Both the position numbers and the translations under genes were made by a program. Source: JBFFZF01 sp050732695 (lineage in GTDB: Bacteria > Gemmatimonadota > Gemmatimonadetes > Longimicrobiales > RSA9). From it: a stretch of DNA of 64,000 nucleotides. The notes under the pieces were generated by a model. The model worked only from the letters and a program-made list of their open reading frames with translations. It ran no database searches and was not told the DNA's origin. Where the stretch lies: the NCBI GenBank assembly GCA_050732695.1, contig JBOHRL010000121.1, positions 1-64,000 on the forward strand, in the 5' to 3' direction. Shown here one piece after another: positions 43,929 through 52,982 of this stretch; within the stretch, counting starts at the first letter, position 1, and each line of letters opens with the position of its first letter.

Positions 43929-43965
43929 CGTTTCTGGGGCTGGTTTCTGGGGCTGGTTTCTGGGG
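43929..43965. repeat. 13-bp GTTTCTGGGGCTG tandem unit
   Basis: Two full units and a half, preceded by C and closed by GGGG, between the mlaD stop (43917) and the NUDIX start (43992). This copy is nearly identical to the one after gyrB. Because it is translatable in frame with the NUDIX gene, automatic gene callers may extend that gene upstream to 43920 (a spurious MGKRFWGWFLGLVSG head). Confidence 0.85.
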
Positions 43966-43991
43966 AAAGGGGATTCGGTTTGAGGGGAGAC

Positions 43992-44450
43992 ATGGCGAAG
44001 GCAAGGCGAAGACGGCGAAGGTCACAGGTCGAGCGGAGTGCGGGCGGGGTGGTGTTTCGCCGGACGTCGCATACGCTTTCCTTTCTGTTGATCCGCGATC
44101 CGTATGAGAACTGGGGTTTGCCGAAGGGGCACATCGAGGAGAGCGAGTCTCCGCTGGAGGCGGCGCTGCGGGAGGTCGAAGAGGAAACGGGACTGGTTGC
44201 GTTGCAGCCGGTGGGTGAACTGCCGACGATCGACTGGTACTTCCGGGATCGCGGCCGGCTGATTCACAAGTTCTGTCATTTCTTCCTGGTCGAATCAGCG
44301 GCGGGTGATGCAGTGCCGCAATACGCGGAAGGCATCACAGAGTGCAACTGGTATCCATTCGACGGCGCGCTGGAAACCATCACGTACGAGAATGCGCGCG
44401 AAGTGCTGCGTGTGGCGGGTGAGCGGTTGATGGGTGGACCGCAGGCATGA
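43992..44450 (+). CDS. NUDIX hydrolase
   Basis: A 152-residue NUDIX protein. The box reads GHIEESESPLEAALREVEEETGL, an exact GX5EX7REUXEEXGU match. Upstream AGGVVFRRTSHTLSFLLIRDPYENWGLPKG is the usual leading part. It hydrolyses a nucleoside diphosphate linked to another group, for example Ap4A; substrate unknown. The basic head KARRRRRRSQ is unusual. The start is the ATG after GGGAGAC. Its stop overlaps the AI-2E-type gene by ATGA. Confidence 0.92.
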   Translation: MAKARRRRRRSQVERSAGGVVFRRTSHTLSFLLIRDPYENWGLPKGHIEESESPLEAALREVEEETGLVALQPVGELPTIDWYFRDRGRLIHKFCHFFLVESAAGDAVPQYAEGITECNWYPFDGALETITYENAREVLRVAGERLMGGPQA

Positions 44451-45742
44451 TCGAGAAAGGCGACGGGTCGCCCGGCGTTCGCAGTGGATTACCGCCGGAT
44501 GCGTGGCGCCTGGCGTACGCCGCGATGGTATTTGCGGCGGCCGTCTTTCTTGTCGTGAGCATCCATCGCGTCGTCGTGGTGTCGCCCCTGCTTGCGTATT
44601 TCCTGCTGCTGATCCTGCTCTCGCCGTATGCCGGTACGAAGAACCACCTGCGTGCGGTGATTGCGGCGACGATCCTGCTTGCGGTGTGGTTGCTCGAGAC
44701 ACTCGGCGGTCTGCTCGCACCGTTCCTGCTTGCACTCGCGATTTCGTACATCCTGGACCCCGCCGTGGACATGCTCGAGAAGCGGGGCATCAAGCGGATG
44801 CTCGCGATCGGGATTCTGGGCGTTCCGGTGCTTGCCGTGCTTGCCGGTATCGCGATCTTCGGCGTTCCGGCTCTGGTCGAACAGGCGGGCAACGTCATCG
44901 AGGGGACACCGGAGGCGGTGCAACAGGTCCGGCAATGGCTCGAGAACATGCGCGCGCGCTTGAGCCAGACGCGCATCCCGATTCTGCCGGATCTCCTGCG
45001 TGACCCCGATCTGTTGAACCCGGAGCGCATCGGCGCCATCCTGCGCGAGCACCAGGCGCGCATCCTCGAGGGCGGCCTGGGCACACTGCTGGGCATCGGG
45101 CGAGGCGTGGGCGCCGCACTGACCGTCCTCGGCTATATCGTACTCACGCCCGTTCTGATGGTCTACCTGCTGCGCGATTTCGATCGCATCACGGCACGCA
45201 TGGCATCGCTGATCCCGCTCAAGAAACGCGAACGCTGGACGGCAATGGCGCGCGAGTATGATGGTTTGCTGTCGCGATTCCTGCGCGGACAACTCGTGGC
45301 CGCCGCCATCGTCGGCGTGCTCACGTGGCTCGGCCTGCGCATCGCGGGGTTCCCGAACTCCGGCCTCGTCGGCGTCACGGCCGGCATCTTCAACGTGGTG
45401 CCCTACCTCGGCCTCGTGGTCAGCATCGTGCCAGTGGTGATCATCTCACTCGTCAGCGGTGCAGTGATCGCATCGCTTGTGAAGGCCGGCATCGTATTCG
45501 CCATCGTGCAGTTCATCGACAGCTCCGTCACGGGTCCACGCATTGTCGGCGATTCCGTCGGACTGCACCCGGTCTGGGTGATTCTCGCGATTGCGGTCGG
45601 CAGTTTCTTCTACGGCTTCGTCGGGCTTCTCCTCGCGATGCCGGCGGCGGTTCTCATCAAGTTGCTGATCCGCGAGGGCGTCGCACGCTACCGCGGTTCG
45701 AGGGTATTTCAGGGCACACCCGAGTCGGGTGAGTTTTCCTGA
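44447..45742 (+). CDS. AI-2E-family/PerM-type permease
   Basis: A 431-residue protein with about eight hydrophobic segments. The family pattern is visible in RAVIAATILLAVWLLETLGGLLAPFLLALAISYILDPAVDMLEKRGIKR and in the later FNVVPYLGLVVSIVPVVIISLVSG, then ITGPRIVGDSVGLHPVWVILAIAVGSFFYGFVGLLLAMP. This family includes TqsA-like transporters and various exporters; the name does not prove AI-2 transport. It is translationally coupled to the NUDIX gene before it. Confidence 0.92.
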   Translation: MIEKGDGSPGVRSGLPPDAWRLAYAAMVFAAAVFLVVSIHRVVVVSPLLAYFLLLILLSPYAGTKNHLRAVIAATILLAVWLLETLGGLLAPFLLALAISYILDPAVDMLEKRGIKRMLAIGILGVPVLAVLAGIAIFGVPALVEQAGNVIEGTPEAVQQVRQWLENMRARLSQTRIPILPDLLRDPDLLNPERIGAILREHQARILEGGLGTLLGIGRGVGAALTVLGYIVLTPVLMVYLLRDFDRITARMASLIPLKKRERWTAMAREYDGLLSRFLRGQLVAAAIVGVLTWLGLRIAGFPNSGLVGVTAGIFNVVPYLGLVVSIVPVVIISLVSGAVIASLVKAGIVFAIVQFIDSSVTGPRIVGDSVGLHPVWVILAIAVGSFFYGFVGLLLAMPAAVLIKLLIREGVARYRGSRVFQGTPESGEFS

Positions 45743-45750
45743 AGAGGAAC

Positions 45751-46794
45751 GTGAGACACGAAGCCGTAGACATCACGATCATCGGCGGCGGGCCAACCGG
45801 CTTGTTCGCTGCTTTCTATGCCGGCATGCGCGGTGTGAGTTGCAGGATCATCGATTCGCTTCCGGAACTCGGTGGCCAGCTAACGGCACTCTACCCGGAG
45901 AAGTACATCTACGATGTGGGCGGATTCCCACGCATCCTGGCGCGCGATCTGAGCAGCAACATGGTCGAGCAGGGGCTCCAGTTCGGAGCCAATGTGCAGC
46001 TCGAGGAACAGGTCGCCGACCTCATCAAGGAAGATGATGGCTGGACCGTAACGACCGACCGCGGCAGTTACCCGGGCCGCACCGTGCTCATCGCCGGCGG
46101 CAAGGGTGCATTCTCGCCGCGCGTCCTCGAATGCGCCGGTTACGAACGGCTGCTGGGCAGGGGTATCGCGTACCACGTGAAGGATCCTTCGCAGTACGAT
46201 CAGAAACGGGTGCTGATCGTTGGTGGCGGCGATTCCGCGGTCGACTGGGTGCTCAATCTGCGCGGCCGCACGGACCGCCTGATTCTGATTCACCGGCGCG
46301 AAGGCTTCCGCGCGCACCCACACTCGATGAAGCAGCTCCACGAAGGCGTTTCAAAGGGTGAGATCGAACTGCTGACACACTGCGAAGTGCGCGACATCCA
46401 CGGCGAGACAGCGGTGACCGGCATCACGATCTTCGACAATCGGACAGGCGAAGAAACGACCTTCGATGTCGATGCGGTTCTGACCCTGCTCGGCTTCAAA
46501 CCGGACCTCGGACCGATCGCGAAATGGGGCATCGCACTGCACAAGAACTCGATTTGCGTCAACGCGGAGATGGAGACGAACCTGCCCGGTGTGTTCGCCG
46601 CTGGCGACATCGTCACATACGAAGGCAAACTCGAACTCATCGCGACCGGCTTCGGCGAGGCGGCCATGGCCGTGAATCACGCCGTTCACAGGATCCACCC
46701 GACCGCCCGCTACAATCCCGGCCATTCCACGAATCTGAAGATCTTCAAGGATCGCGAAGAGGAGAAGACCAGCGCGAACGGGTCCGGGGATTGA
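45751..46794 (+). CDS. Ferredoxin/flavodoxin-NADP reductase (thioredoxin-reductase-like)
   Basis: A 347-residue flavoprotein beginning at GTG. The FAD motif is ITIIGGGPTGLFAAFYAGMRG and the NADP motif VLIVGGGDSAVDWVLNL. The disulfide CxxC of true thioredoxin reductase is absent, as in YumC-type ferredoxin-NADP reductases. TNLPGVFAAGDIVTYEGKLELIATGFGEAAMAVNHA is the C-terminal FAD-binding end. It lies 8 bp after the AI-2E-type gene. It probably reduces ferredoxin or flavodoxin with NADPH; no partner is adjacent. Confidence 0.9.
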   Translation: MRHEAVDITIIGGGPTGLFAAFYAGMRGVSCRIIDSLPELGGQLTALYPEKYIYDVGGFPRILARDLSSNMVEQGLQFGANVQLEEQVADLIKEDDGWTVTTDRGSYPGRTVLIAGGKGAFSPRVLECAGYERLLGRGIAYHVKDPSQYDQKRVLIVGGGDSAVDWVLNLRGRTDRLILIHRREGFRAHPHSMKQLHEGVSKGEIELLTHCEVRDIHGETAVTGITIFDNRTGEETTFDVDAVLTLLGFKPDLGPIAKWGIALHKNSICVNAEMETNLPGVFAAGDIVTYEGKLELIATGFGEAAMAVNHAVHRIHPTARYNPGHSTNLKIFKDREEEKTSANGSGD

Positions 46795-46853
46795 CGCGAT
46801 GTGGCGGCGGCGATCCGATTCGAGCCGGACATTCGGGCGCGACACGAGGCGGC

Positions 46854-47243
46854 ATGGCTGAAGTCAATGCGCGGGGCCGCATCCTGCTGATCGAAGATGA
46901 CGAGGATAACCTGTCCGTATACCAGACCATCCTCGAGCACGTCGGCTTCGCAGTCAGCGTAGCACGCAATGCCGAAGACGGCATCGCGATCGCCCGCGAA
47001 CAGCATCCCGTGCTGGTGCTGATGGACATCTCGCTCCCGCGCATGGACGGATGGCAGGCGACACGGATCCTCAAGAACGATCCGCACACGCGCCAGATTC
47101 CCGTGATTGCGCTGACCGCCCACGCGCTCGCCGATGACATCGCGCGGTCCCGCGCAGCCGGGTGTGAAAGTCATCTCGCGAAACCGGTCGAGCCGAGACG
47201 GGTTGTCGAGGAGGTCGAGAGAGTGATCGCCGCGAGAGGATAG
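46854..47243 (+). CDS. CheY-like single-domain response regulator
   Basis: A 129-residue receiver domain. ILLIEDDEDNLSVYQTILEHVGFAVSVA holds the acidic pocket, VLVLMDISLPRMDGWQATRIL the phospho-acceptor Asp, and IPVIALTAHALADDIARSRAAGCESHLAKPV the switch Thr and Lys. There is no output domain, so it acts by protein-protein contact, as DivK-like regulators do. No histidine kinase is next to it. It may be co-transcribed with the reductase gene 60 bp upstream. Confidence 0.93.
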   Translation: MAEVNARGRILLIEDDEDNLSVYQTILEHVGFAVSVARNAEDGIAIAREQHPVLVLMDISLPRMDGWQATRILKNDPHTRQIPVIALTAHALADDIARSRAAGCESHLAKPVEPRRVVEEVERVIAARG

Positions 47244-47312
47244 GATGAAAGGCTTCGTTGCGTTCGAGGGCGAGCGCAGTGGCGGGGTGGATCCGTCTGG
47301 CCTGTCCGTTCT

Positions 47313-47996
47313 TCACCACGCAATCCACCGATCGATGGCGCGAAGGGCGGCGAGGCAAGCGGCCTCTTCGAGAGAGCGGGATGGATCGACGGGGACGAGG
47401 CCGGCGAGGAGGCCGAAGCGGCGGTGCACGGCGGCTTCGACGGAAGCGGCGATGTATTTGCGGCCGAACATGTCGAGGACGAGAGTGCCTTCGAGGCCGA
47501 GAGCGAGAGAATCGTCGGCGCGTTCGGCGGCGGAGAGAGTGGCGCGGGCGGCGGCACGGGCGCGGCCGGCTTCGGTGTCGAGTTCGATGGCCTTGCCCTC
47601 GAAGATTTCGGGGCCACGTTCGACCTTCACCGTACAGGTGACGCGGCTGCCGGCTCGCTGGATGCTGAGATCATGGAGGAGCAGGAAGCGCACGCCGGCG
47701 GTCACGGACGCGGGGTCGGCTGCCCTGGCGGCGGCCTGGGCTGGTTCTTCGGTGTTAACGCGGATCGAGTCGGGCGTAAACTCGAGGCCGTGCTTTCGGA
47801 GTACGCGCGCGGCTGCGTTGGCGAGGATGGTCGTCGAGGCGGAGCGGACGGCGGTGATGTGAACGGCGCGGACGCGTTTCAGGTCGGCGAGCCAGACGGC
47901 GGCAGCCGAGACACCGGGCAGTTGCTCGAGCGCGGCGACGAGCCACAACTCGAGATCGTGCGCCGCCTCGCGCGATCCGTTTTCGTCGTCGATCAT
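47313..47996 (-). CDS. Protein of unknown function, paralogue of upstream gene
   Basis: A 227-residue protein, ATG 2 bp after the stop of the gene before it. The first ~70 residues (LELWLVAALEQLPGVSAAAVWLADLKRVRAVHI) resemble a small alpha/beta (KH/BON-like) fold. The final part reads LALGLEGTLVLDMFGRKYIAASVEAAVHRRFGLLAGLVPVDPSRSLEEAACLAALRAIDRWIAW. Both regions align by eye to the neighbour at 47999-48706, so this is a tandem duplication, diverged. No catalytic motif is seen. Function unknown. Confidence 0.7.
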   Translation of the reverse strand: MIDDENGSREAAHDLELWLVAALEQLPGVSAAAVWLADLKRVRAVHITAVRSASTTILANAAARVLRKHGLEFTPDSIRVNTEEPAQAAARAADPASVTAGVRFLLLHDLSIQRAGSRVTCTVKVERGPEIFEGKAIELDTEAGRARAAARATLSAAERADDSLALGLEGTLVLDMFGRKYIAASVEAAVHRRFGLLAGLVPVDPSRSLEEAACLAALRAIDRWIAW

Positions 47997-47998
47997 CC

Positions 47999-48706
47999 CT
48001 ACGCGTCGAAGCCGATCCAGCGATTCGTCGCCTGAAGCGAGGCCAGGATGGCGGCCTCCTCGGGCGCGTGGCCGAGGGGAGCAACGCCGGTCAGGTGGAA
48101 GCGTGAGCGACCGGCGAGTCCGCGAGCGGCCACGAGGACGAATGTTTCGCCGTGTGTCTCGATCAGCGTTGCGCCTTCGAGTCCGACAGCGTCAGACTCG
48201 AGCGCGGCGGAGATCGCGGAGAAGGTGGCCCGGGCGCCTGCCCGGATACGGCCGAGCGTCGTCGCATCACCGGTCCCGGTGCCCGTGAACGTGTCGCTGC
48301 CGCGACGGACGGTCACATGGCATTCCGTATCGGTGAACGAATGGCTCTGTGCGTCATAGCCGACGTAAACCAGACGTGGGTCGGCCGGGGGTGCCTGCGA
48401 ATCCGTGGCGCTGTCACCGGCCTCCGCATCGAACACCGGCTCCATGTCGGCTTCGGCAGCATCGTGTCGAATCTGGGCGACACTGATGATGCGGCGGTCG
48501 ACGACGATCCCGAGGCCGGCACTGAGTGCGGACCCGACATTGCGCACGATCTGCTTCGGATTGAGCAGCGGTGAGGCGAGGATGTGGATCTCTTCGAGCT
48601 TGCCGAGCGGGTTGGCAACGACACGAGCCGACACGACACCGGCCAACGAGCAGAGGAGTCGCTCGACTTCGTTGTCCGGATGCCACGGCGACTGATCGAA
48701 CGTCAT
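47999..48706 (-). CDS. Protein of unknown function with KH/BON-like N-terminus
   Basis: A 235-residue protein starting MTFDQSPWHPDNEVERLL (a TTG at 48721 is possible). The N-terminus VERLLCSLAGVVSARVVANPLGKLEEIHILASPLLNPKQIVRNVGSALSAGLGIVVDRRIISVAQI is a distinctive strand-helix-strand unit that I recall from unnamed proteins of other phyla. The C-terminus is DAVGLEGATLIETHGETFVLVAARGLAGRSRFHLTGVAPLGHAPEEAAILASLQATNRWIGF. Between is a linker of ~40 acidic residues. The downstream gene is its paralogue and they are likely co-expressed. Confidence 0.72.
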   Translation of the reverse strand: MTFDQSPWHPDNEVERLLCSLAGVVSARVVANPLGKLEEIHILASPLLNPKQIVRNVGSALSAGLGIVVDRRIISVAQIRHDAAEADMEPVFDAEAGDSATDSQAPPADPRLVYVGYDAQSHSFTDTECHVTVRRGSDTFTGTGTGDATTLGRIRAGARATFSAISAALESDAVGLEGATLIETHGETFVLVAARGLAGRSRFHLTGVAPLGHAPEEAAILASLQATNRWIGFDA

Positions 48707-48842
48707 TGACCCCGCACGCAAAAGTTGTTCAGAAGATAGTCACGCGCGGATGGGATGGCCACCCCTCCCCGCGGAGCGGTTGGCGGTCTACCTTCTGGAA
48801 CCCGGCGGGGCAGGCCGGGATTCGCAACGCAGGACGGAGCAA

Positions 48843-49862
48843 ATGCCACGAACAAACCGGGAAACTCTGGTCATCATCGGGTCCGGTCCAGCTGCCTGGA
48901 CTGCGGCGCTGTACGCTGCGCGGGCGAATCTCGGGCCGGTCATCTACGAGGGTGAACCGACGCGCGAGATGATTCCGGGCGGCCAGCTCATGTGGACGAC
49001 CGACATCGAGAATTATCCGGGTTTCCCCGAGGGGATCGGCGGCCAGGAACTGATGTCGCGCATGCGCGAGCAGGCGGTCCGCTTCGGTGCGCGGCCGATC
49101 ATGGAAAGCATCAACCACGTCGACTTCGATGGTCGGCCCATGCTGCTCACATCGAGCGAAGGTACCGAAGTCCGCGCGCATGCAGTGATCGTTGCGGCGG
49201 GTGCACGCGCGAACTGGCTCGGGTTGCCCAACGAGGAACGCCTTGCACGCAACGGCGGCGGCGTTTCCGCCTGCGCGGTCTGTGACGGTGCGCTGCCATT
49301 CTTTCGCGACAAGCGACTCGCTGTGGTCGGGGGTGGTGACAGCGCGATGGAGGAGAGCGTCTACCTCTCGAAGTACGCTGGCGAGGTCGTGCTCATCCAT
49401 CGGCGGGACCAGTTCCGTGCTTCGCCGATCATGGCGGATCGCGCATTGTCGAATCCGAAGATCCGCGTGGAGTGGAACACGAACGTTGTCGACGTGATCG
49501 GCGAGGACTTCATCACGGCCATCGAGCTGGCCGATACGCAAACAGGCGAGCGGCGCATCCTCGAGGTCGGCGGCCTGTTCGTGGCCATCGGACACACGCC
49601 GAACACGGATTTTCTGCGCGGCAAACTCGATCTGACGCCCAAGGGCTACGTGCGCGTGCCCTCGCCGTGGCGCACGGAAACGACCGTCCCGGGTGTGTTC
49701 GTGGCAGGCGATGTGATGGATGACTACTATCGGCAGGCCGTCACAGCGGCCGGCACGGGCTGTATGGCAGCACTCGAAGCCGAACGCTGGCTCGCGCACC
49801 AGCACGTTGCGGGAGCGCAACCGCCGGTCCTCGAGACGGCCGAGGCGCCTACGTCATCGTAG
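48843..49862 (+). CDS. trxB: Thioredoxin reductase
   Basis: A 339-residue TrxB. FAD motif VIIGSGPAAWTAALYAARANL, redox centre CAVC (Cys144-Cys147) in VSACAVCDGALPFFRDKRLAVVGGGDSAMEESVYLSKYA, and the C-terminal GVFVAGDVMDDYYRQAVTAAGTGCMAALEAERWL. It passes electrons from NADPH to thioredoxin. The start at 48843 follows a GGAG and matches the family N-terminus; earlier frame is not conserved. No trxA is adjacent. Divergent from the tandem paralogues. Confidence 0.95.
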   Translation: MPRTNRETLVIIGSGPAAWTAALYAARANLGPVIYEGEPTREMIPGGQLMWTTDIENYPGFPEGIGGQELMSRMREQAVRFGARPIMESINHVDFDGRPMLLTSSEGTEVRAHAVIVAAGARANWLGLPNEERLARNGGGVSACAVCDGALPFFRDKRLAVVGGGDSAMEESVYLSKYAGEVVLIHRRDQFRASPIMADRALSNPKIRVEWNTNVVDVIGEDFITAIELADTQTGERRILEVGGLFVAIGHTPNTDFLRGKLDLTPKGYVRVPSPWRTETTVPGVFVAGDVMDDYYRQAVTAAGTGCMAALEAERWLAHQHVAGAQPPVLETAEAPTSS

Positions 49863-49866
49863 CGCT

Positions 49867-50595
49867 TCAAAGCAGCATCCTTCCGCCGTCCACGACCAGG
49901 ACCTGGCCGGTGACGAAGTCGGCACGAACCAGATACAGCAGCGCGGCCAGGACGTCGTCCGGCGTGCCATCGCGGTGAATGACGCGACGGTCCGGTCCAC
50001 TGACCCCGTCCGATCCGTCCCAATCGTCCGGTGGTAACACTGTCCCGGGTACGATCGCGTTAACCCGGACCGCGGGCGCCAGCGCACGGGCGAGCACGCG
50101 CGTCAGGTGGACCAGTCCAGCCTTCGAGACGGCGTGATGCGCATAGGATGGCCATGCCTGGAAGGCGGACAGATCGCCGATGTTGATGATCGTCCCGCGA
50201 TTTGACTGGAGCAGCGGAAGCGCGGCTTGCGTGAGAAAGAACGGACCGCGCAGGTTCGCCGCCATGACTCGGTCGAAGGCGTCCGGCGTGATGTCGGCGA
50301 ACGGTGCGCGCTCGAAGAGCGAAGCGCTGTTGACGAGAATGTCGAGACGGCCGAACGCATCGTGCATGGCAGTCACGAGGCCAGCGAGGTCGGCCGTGCT
50401 TCCCATATCGGCGCGAACCGCGACAGCACGGCGGCCCATTGCCTCGATCTGACCGACCGCGCTCTCTGCCTCGCGGCGAGAGCGATGATAATGCACGACG
50501 ATGTTCGCGCCCTCGCCCGCGAGTCCGAGCGCGAGCGCGCGGCCGACTCGTCTCGCCGCGCCCGTCACGAGCGCAACCGATCCGGCGATTTCCAT
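49867..50595 (-). CDS. Short-chain dehydrogenase, pteridine-reductase-like (FolM/PTR1 type)
   Basis: A 242-residue SDR. The cofactor motif TGAARRVGRALALGLAGEGANIVVHYHRSRREAE has the Arg-Arg pattern seen in NADPH-dependent pteridine reductases such as PTR1/FolM rather than the usual TGxxxGxG. The active site includes NSASLFERAPF and YAHHAVSKAGLVHLTR. It may reduce dihydropterins or be a general reductase. The start at MEIAG removes a non-coding head. It is 4 bp from trxB's end, convergent. Interest: a pterin cluster exists at 58.4 kb. Confidence 0.82.
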   Translation of the reverse strand: MEIAGSVALVTGAARRVGRALALGLAGEGANIVVHYHRSRREAESAVGQIEAMGRRAVAVRADMGSTADLAGLVTAMHDAFGRLDILVNSASLFERAPFADITPDAFDRVMAANLRGPFFLTQAALPLLQSNRGTIINIGDLSAFQAWPSYAHHAVSKAGLVHLTRVLARALAPAVRVNAIVPGTVLPPDDWDGSDGVSGPDRRVIHRDGTPDDVLAALLYLVRADFVTGQVLVVDGGRMLL

Positions 50596-50722
50596 CAGGC
50601 GAAGGTAGCGCGCGCCAGGCCGTGTCGCGATGGCTGGCTCGCGGAACATGCAGTAGACTGATGACGTGGCGGCTGGCATGCCCGGCAGGCCGGGCGGGCA
50701 CACCGAGACGGAAAGGATCAGA

Positions 50723-51451
50723 ATGGCGGTGGACCTGAGCGGCAAGGTCGCTGTCGTCACGGGCTCGACCCGTGGCATTGGCGTGGCCATCAATGAGGCG
50801 CTCATTGACGCGGGCGCGGACGTTGTCGTATCGGCGCGGAACCAGAAGGCCTGCGATCAGGCCGCGGCACGTCTTTCGGAGCGCCGCAACGGCGCCCGCG
50901 TCATGGGCATCGCATGCGATGTTCGCGATTCGATCGCGTGCCGCAATCTGATCGAACGCAGCGTCGAGGCATCGGGAAGGCTCGACATCCTCGTGAACAA
51001 TGCAGGCATCGGCGCGTTCGGGCCGGTGGCAGAGATGACACCGGAAACGTGGGATGCCGTGATCGGCACCAATCTGAACAGCCTGTTCTACTGCACTCAC
51101 GCCGCGCTTCCGCATCTGCGCAGGACGGGAGACGCGTTCGTGATCAATATCGGAAGCCTTGCGGGCAAGAATGCGTTTCCCAATGGGGCCGCGTACAACG
51201 CGAGCAAGTTTGGTCTGATCGGGTTCAGTGAAGCGCTCATGCAGGAAGTGCGGTACGATGGGATCCGGGTTGCGTACATCATGCCGGGCAGTGTTGCTAC
51301 CGAGTTCAACCACCCCGGTCCGGGCCGGGATCATTCGTGGAGGATCCAGCCGGAAGACGTTGCGCGCGCAGTGGTCGATGTGCTTTCATACCCGTCGCGC
51401 TCGTTGACCAGCCGGATCGAGTTGCGTCCGTCACAGCCACCGCGCAAATGA
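50723..51451 (+). CDS. Short-chain dehydrogenase/reductase
   Basis: A 242-residue classical SDR: VAVVTGSTRGIGVAINEALIDAGADVVVSARN, then LVNNAGIGAFGPVAEM and the active-site YNASKFGLIGFSEALMQEV. The start at 50723 has GAAAGGA upstream. Substrate is not known; the family includes 3-oxoacyl-ACP reductases and many others. It is 54 bp from fumC on the same strand and divergent from the pteridine-reductase-like gene. Confidence 0.88.
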   Translation: MAVDLSGKVAVVTGSTRGIGVAINEALIDAGADVVVSARNQKACDQAAARLSERRNGARVMGIACDVRDSIACRNLIERSVEASGRLDILVNNAGIGAFGPVAEMTPETWDAVIGTNLNSLFYCTHAALPHLRRTGDAFVINIGSLAGKNAFPNGAAYNASKFGLIGFSEALMQEVRYDGIRVAYIMPGSVATEFNHPGPGRDHSWRIQPEDVARAVVDVLSYPSRSLTSRIELRPSQPPRK

Positions 51452-51511
51452 ACTCTTTTCCACGTCGCAAGGGCGTGTCATGCGATCGAGAAAGGATCTA
51501 CGAGAGTGACC

Positions 51512-52930
51512 ATGGGCAATCGAATCGAGAAGGATTCGCTCGGCGAGATGCAGGTTCCTGAGGACGCGTTGTGGGGCGCACAGACGCAGCGCGCAGTCGA
51601 AAACTTCCCGATCAGCGATCTGCGGTTCCCGCGTGCGTTCATTGCCGCGCTTGGCCTCGTGAAGAAGGCGGCGGCGGAGACGAACGTCGAACTCGGTCTG
51701 CTCGATGCCAGCCTGGCCGGCGCGATCGTGAGCGCGGCGGATGAAGTGATTGCCGGCTCGCTCGACCGGCACTTCGTGCTGGACATTTTCCAGACCGGAA
51801 GCGGCACATCCACGAACATGAACGCGAATGAGGTGATTGCGAACCGTGCCATCCAATTGCGCGGCGGCTCGATCGGTTCGAAGGGCATCCATCCCAACGA
51901 TCACGTGAACGCGGGCCAGAGTTCGAACGACGTGATACCGACGGCGATGCAGGTTGCGGCTTGCGTCGCGATCGAGAACGAACTGATTCCCTCACTGAAC
52001 ACTCTGCACAGCGTGCTCGGGGCGAAGGCCCGTGAGTTCGATCATATCGTGAAGTCCGGCCGCACGCATCTCATGGATGCGACGCCGGTGCGGCTGGGCC
52101 AGGAATTCGGCGGCTACGCGGCGCAGATCTCGCTCGGCATCGAGCGCGTGAAGGCGGCAGCGCGCGACCTGGCCGCGTTGCCACTCGGCGGGACTGCCGT
52201 CGGCACCGGCATCAACACGCATCCGGAATTCGCCGCCCGGACGATTGCTCGTGTTTCAAAGGCGACCGGGATCACCTTCCGTGAGGCAGACAACCACTTC
52301 GAACGACAGGGCACCCGCGACACGATCGTGTACGCGCATGGCGCTCTGAACACGATCGCCGTATCGCTCCTGCGCATCGCCAATGACCTGCGCTGGCTCG
52401 CGAGCGGACCACGTGCCGGTCTCGCGGAGATCACACTGCCCGCGATTCAGCCGGGCTCGAGCATCATGCCCGGCAAGGTGAATCCGGTCATCCCGGAAGC
52501 CGTGAGCATGGTCTCCGCACAGGTCATGGGCAATCACACGATGATCACGGTCGGTGGGACCGGCAGCTACTTCGAATTGAACGTGATGATGCCGATCATG
52601 ACCTATGGCATCCTCCAGTCGATCTCGCTGCTAGCCGCCGCGGCAGGTGTGTTCGCCGAGAAATGCATCACCGGCATCACAGCGAACGAGGAGCGCTGCC
52701 GCGTACTCCTCGAGGGCAATCTTTCGCTGGCGACCGCGCTGGCGCCGACGATCGGGTACGACCGCGCCGCCGCCATCGCAAAACAGGCGTTCAAGGAAGG
52801 CAAGACGGCGCGAGAAGTCGCACGCGAGGGCGCAGTTCTGCCGGACGCCGAACTCGATGCAGTTCTTGACGCACGGGCCATGACCGAGCCCGGGATCCCC
52901 GGCGGTGGACCGATGCCCGGCGGCGGCTGA
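51512..52930 (+). CDS. fumC: Fumarate hydratase class II
   Basis: A 472-residue class II fumarase. Conserved parts: QTGSGTSTNMNANEVIANRA, GIHPNDHVNAGQSSNDVIPTAMQV, and the catalytic loop LPAIQPGSSIMPGKVNPVIPEA with its Ser. KSGRTHLMDATPVRLGQEF carries the His. It hydrates fumarate to malate in the citric acid cycle without iron-sulfur clusters. A GTG at 51506 (MTMGN) is an alternative start. The C-terminal PGIPGGGPMPGGG is Gly-rich and longer than usual. Confidence 0.95.
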   Translation: MGNRIEKDSLGEMQVPEDALWGAQTQRAVENFPISDLRFPRAFIAALGLVKKAAAETNVELGLLDASLAGAIVSAADEVIAGSLDRHFVLDIFQTGSGTSTNMNANEVIANRAIQLRGGSIGSKGIHPNDHVNAGQSSNDVIPTAMQVAACVAIENELIPSLNTLHSVLGAKAREFDHIVKSGRTHLMDATPVRLGQEFGGYAAQISLGIERVKAAARDLAALPLGGTAVGTGINTHPEFAARTIARVSKATGITFREADNHFERQGTRDTIVYAHGALNTIAVSLLRIANDLRWLASGPRAGLAEITLPAIQPGSSIMPGKVNPVIPEAVSMVSAQVMGNHTMITVGGTGSYFELNVMMPIMTYGILQSISLLAAAAGVFAEKCITGITANEERCRVLLEGNLSLATALAPTIGYDRAAAIAKQAFKEGKTAREVAREGAVLPDAELDAVLDARAMTEPGIPGGGPMPGGG

Positions 52931-52982
52931 CGCCGCGCTTTGCATCACACGGGCCGTGTCGCGATGTTTCCATGGTTTCGCC

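Noticed and set aside
43920..43991. N-terminal extension of the NUDIX protein (MGKRFWGWFLGLVSG)
   Set aside because: Encoded entirely by the 13-bp repeat; the ATG at 43992 with its own ribosome-binding site gives the normal family length.
45751..46794. Second thioredoxin reductase
   Set aside because: The CxxC redox motif is missing; the protein fits TrxR-like ferredoxin-NADP reductases.
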